This document shows positions 13,974 through 17,071 of a stretch of 17,071 nucleotides of DNA, piece by piece; position 1 is the stretch's first letter; every line of letters starts with the position of its first letter. The DNA is from CAYNNQ01 sp964398785 (GTDB taxonomy: Bacteria; Desulfobacterota; Desulfovibrionia; Desulfovibrionales; Desulfonatronovibrionaceae), in contig CAYNNQ010000045.1 in NCBI GenBank assembly GCA_964398785.1, positions 1 through 17,071 on the forward strand, given 5' to 3'. The notes beneath the pieces are model-generated. The model was not told the origin of the DNA. It saw nothing but the letters and a program-made list of their open reading frames with translations, and did no database searches. Made by a program: the position numbers and the translations under genes.

Positions 13974-13977
<4 letters not shown>
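13306..13977 (-). CDS. nadD: Nicotinate-nucleotide adenylyltransferase
   Basis: A 223-residue enzyme of NAD biosynthesis that joins nicotinate mononucleotide and ATP to make deamido-NAD. The nucleotidyltransferase signature GLLGGSFNPVHNGHL (residues 8-22, with H17 and H20), the PPHK loop (44-47) and the late RMDLSSSLLRG (a variant of the ISSTxIR motif) are present. YTVDTLRGY and FILGANDLLALCEWHRW are also typical. The start is TTG 13977-13975, overlapping the TGA of uvrB (TTGA), with AAGGAG about 11 bases upstream inside uvrB. The family motif begins only six residues in, and no ATG is available nearby, so translational coupling to uvrB is likely. Confidence 0.93.
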
Positions 13978-15968
<1,991 letters not shown>

Positions 15969-16042
15969 TTTTGTTCCGATTCAAGCAAGCGGGTATACCA
16001 TAAAATTGGATCTTCGACGTTGGATGTCGCTCGCATAAATAA

Positions 16043-16072
16043 AGATTACCCGGCAATTGTAAACCGTGTCAA
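16043..16072 (-). promoter_or_regulatory. Candidate promoter of uvrB-nadD
   Basis: A perfect minus-strand TTGACA (16072-16067) is followed 18 bases later by the weak TAATCT. It lies in the 185-base gap between the hydrolase gene and uvrB, suggesting uvrB has its own promoter. Confidence 0.3.
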
Positions 16073-16153
16073 TCAAGCGCACTATAGTCGACTGCATACA
16101 AATTCCTTATCACGCAGGTCGTTTAAAAATCGAAACAAATCACCCCCGACACA

Positions 16154-16906
16154 TCATACCTCCAGCATCTCTCCCTCTTCGGGGAGCAAGATTTCGAGGT
16201 GGTAATCCGGGTCGAGCAATTCCCGTATCCGATTTTCCTTTTCCCGTCTGACGTCCCTTTGTACATGGACAAGGGCCAGATTTTTCGCTTTTGCCCGACC
16301 GGCGAAATCAATGCTTTCCCGCACGCTGCCGTGCTCCGGGTTGGCCGGCTCCAGACCGAAGGCCTCGTGGATTATCAGATCACACTTTTCGGCCAAAGCT
16401 ATGGACTCCGCCGTGACCCGGCCATCGCCGCTGTAAAAAATCGAAGCGCGTCCGTCCCCGACACGCAGACACAGCGCGGGAACCGCATGGGTAACTTCGG
16501 CCGCCCGGCAGGAAAAACCGGCCAGGGAAAAATCAGAGCCGGGTGCAACCTCCAGAAATTCGACACAGTATTTCATTTTGTTCCACACTCCGGGATAAGC
16601 CAAGTCAAAGGCCGTCTTCACACTCTTTTCCAACCCAGGCCCTCCGGCCACGGTCAGATCCTTTTCCCGTCCCTGCTCGTAGAATCGAAGCAAAACCTGG
16701 GGCAACCCGAAAAAATGATCACCGTGCAGGTGAGATATCCAGACCGAGTCCAGATTGAGTGGATCAGGGCAAAGATTCCAGAAACTATTGGGCACGGAAA
16801 ATCCGCAGTCCAAAAGGAGATACTTCCCTCCCGATTGCAAAAGAACCGAAGTGTTCGCCCTGTTTTCGTCAAAGGCCTCGCCAACGCCCACAAAAACTAT
16901 TTTCAT
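16154..16906 (-). CDS. Metallo-beta-lactamase-fold hydrolase, RNase Z-like
   Basis: A 250-residue enzyme of the RNase Z/MBL group. The metal site is SHLHGDHFFG (H59, H61, D63, H64), with THAVPALCLRV supplying a further histidine, FYSGDGR the bridging aspartate and HEAFG and LVHVQRD the late ligands. The N-terminus VGVGEAFDENRANTSVLL is shared with RNase Z-like phosphodiesterases. The protein is shorter than true tRNase Z and lacks the long exosite arm, so tRNA 3' processing is not assured. The start is the internal ATG at 16906, with GGGAG eight bases upstream, rather than an ATG at 16924 overlapping a hairpin. It is on the same strand as uvrB, but the 185-base gap argues for separate transcription. 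Confidence 0.88.
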   Translation of the reverse strand: MKIVFVGVGEAFDENRANTSVLLQSGGKYLLLDCGFSVPNSFWNLCPDPLNLDSVWISHLHGDHFFGLPQVLLRFYEQGREKDLTVAGGPGLEKSVKTAFDLAYPGVWNKMKYCVEFLEVAPGSDFSLAGFSCRAAEVTHAVPALCLRVGDGRASIFYSGDGRVTAESIALAEKCDLIIHEAFGLEPANPEHGSVRESIDFAGRAKAKNLALVHVQRDVRREKENRIRELLDPDYHLEILLPEEGEMLEV

Positions 16907-16924
16907 ATTCGTCTCCCTATTCAT

Positions 16925-16950
16925 GCCTGCAAAGACACTTTTTTGCAGGC
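16925..16950. terminator. Hairpin upstream of the MBL hydrolase gene
   Basis: A 9-bp perfect stem GCCTGCAAA/TTTGCAGGC (16925-16933 and 16942-16950) with an eight-base loop. It lies just before the hydrolase ribosome binding site on the minus strand, so it ends an upstream transcript or shapes the leader. Confidence 0.45.
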
Positions 16951-16990
16951 GTATCTATTCAGCTCATTATATATATCCGGCTCTCCGACA

Positions 16991-17036
16991 CAGCGTGTGG
17001 ATTTTTATATTTTTTCCGCCTGATCTTTTTGGATGC
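16991..17036 (-). repeat. Dispersed repeat family A, 46-bp copy at the window edge
   Basis: The reverse complement matches 8962-9007 with three mismatches. Read on the minus strand it lies in an open frame (SLKASKKIRRKKYKNPHAV) that enters from beyond the window edge and stops at about 16967. It is directly followed on the plus strand by the 16-bp unit at 17046-17061. Confidence 0.85.
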
Positions 17037-17045
17037 TTTTAACGA

Positions 17046-17061
17046 GTTTCCATCCGGAAAT
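17046..17061 (-). repeat. 16-bp unit shared with 461-476
   Basis: The minus-strand sequence ATTTCCGGATGGAAAC is identical to 461-476. It lies ten bases from the family A copy at the window edge. Confidence 0.65.
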
Positions 17062-17071
17062 GGCCCTTTTC

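Noticed and set aside
15969..16153. LexA/SOS box for uvrB
   Set aside because: No clear palindrome of the known LexA types was found in the upstream gap.

Overview
The window reads as draft chromosomal sequence from a Gram-negative anaerobe. Codon use is fairly GC-rich, and two assembly gaps of exactly 100 N lie at 1684-1783 and 6040-6139. Clues to lifestyle are two thioredoxin-type arsenate reductase homologues, a flavoprotein with the compact cysteine motif of iron-sulfur flavoproteins, a CPH-type (CopB-like) copper/silver ATPase and a Tat-exported lipoprotein phosphoesterase. A Desulfobacterota-like host would fit, but that is inference; no taxonomic marker other than uvrB and nadD is present.

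Layout. 1-3740: an ArsC-like reductase (+) converges on an ATP-grasp/methyltransferase fusion (-) whose ATP-binding core is lost in the first gap. A non-coding, repeat-containing stretch follows, then a second ArsC-like reductase (+) converging on an iron-sulfur-flavoprotein-like oxidoreductase (-). 3850-5070: a class I glutamine amidotransferase with an early in-frame stop, followed by eroded coding sequence. 5074-7600: a Tat lipoprotein metallophosphoesterase (+) that runs into the second gap, facing a cupin-AraC pair (-), then a small frameshifted ORF. 7638-11823: a P1/DmpA-family aminopeptidase, a repeat-bearing spacer, a CopB-like P-type ATPase (-) and a divergent GNAT acetyltransferase (+).

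11824-13300 is a visibly AT-richer island. It holds a roughly 245-bp symmetric repeat element, a HicB-like antitoxin with no HicA partner, and an SRA-like/HNH endonuclease that looks like a modification-dependent restriction enzyme. 13306-16906 is ordinary housekeeping sequence on the minus strand: a metallo-beta-lactamase-fold hydrolase, uvrB and nadD, with uvrB and nadD overlapping. The right edge carries another copy of a dispersed repeat.

The most unusual signal is a set of short repeats shared between distant intergenic regions. A 46-bp unit is at 8962-9007 and 16991-17036, with a third inverted arm at 8795-8822. A 26-bp unit is at 2428-2453 and 12172-12197, with its 14-bp core again at 11953-11966. 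A 16-bp unit is at 461-476 and 17046-17061. Several copies keep an open reading frame giving similar short peptides, so they may be spread repeats that can be read through, or fragments of dead genes. Together with the nonsense and frameshift lesions, they point to active erosion of intergenic sequence or to consensus errors in the assembly.
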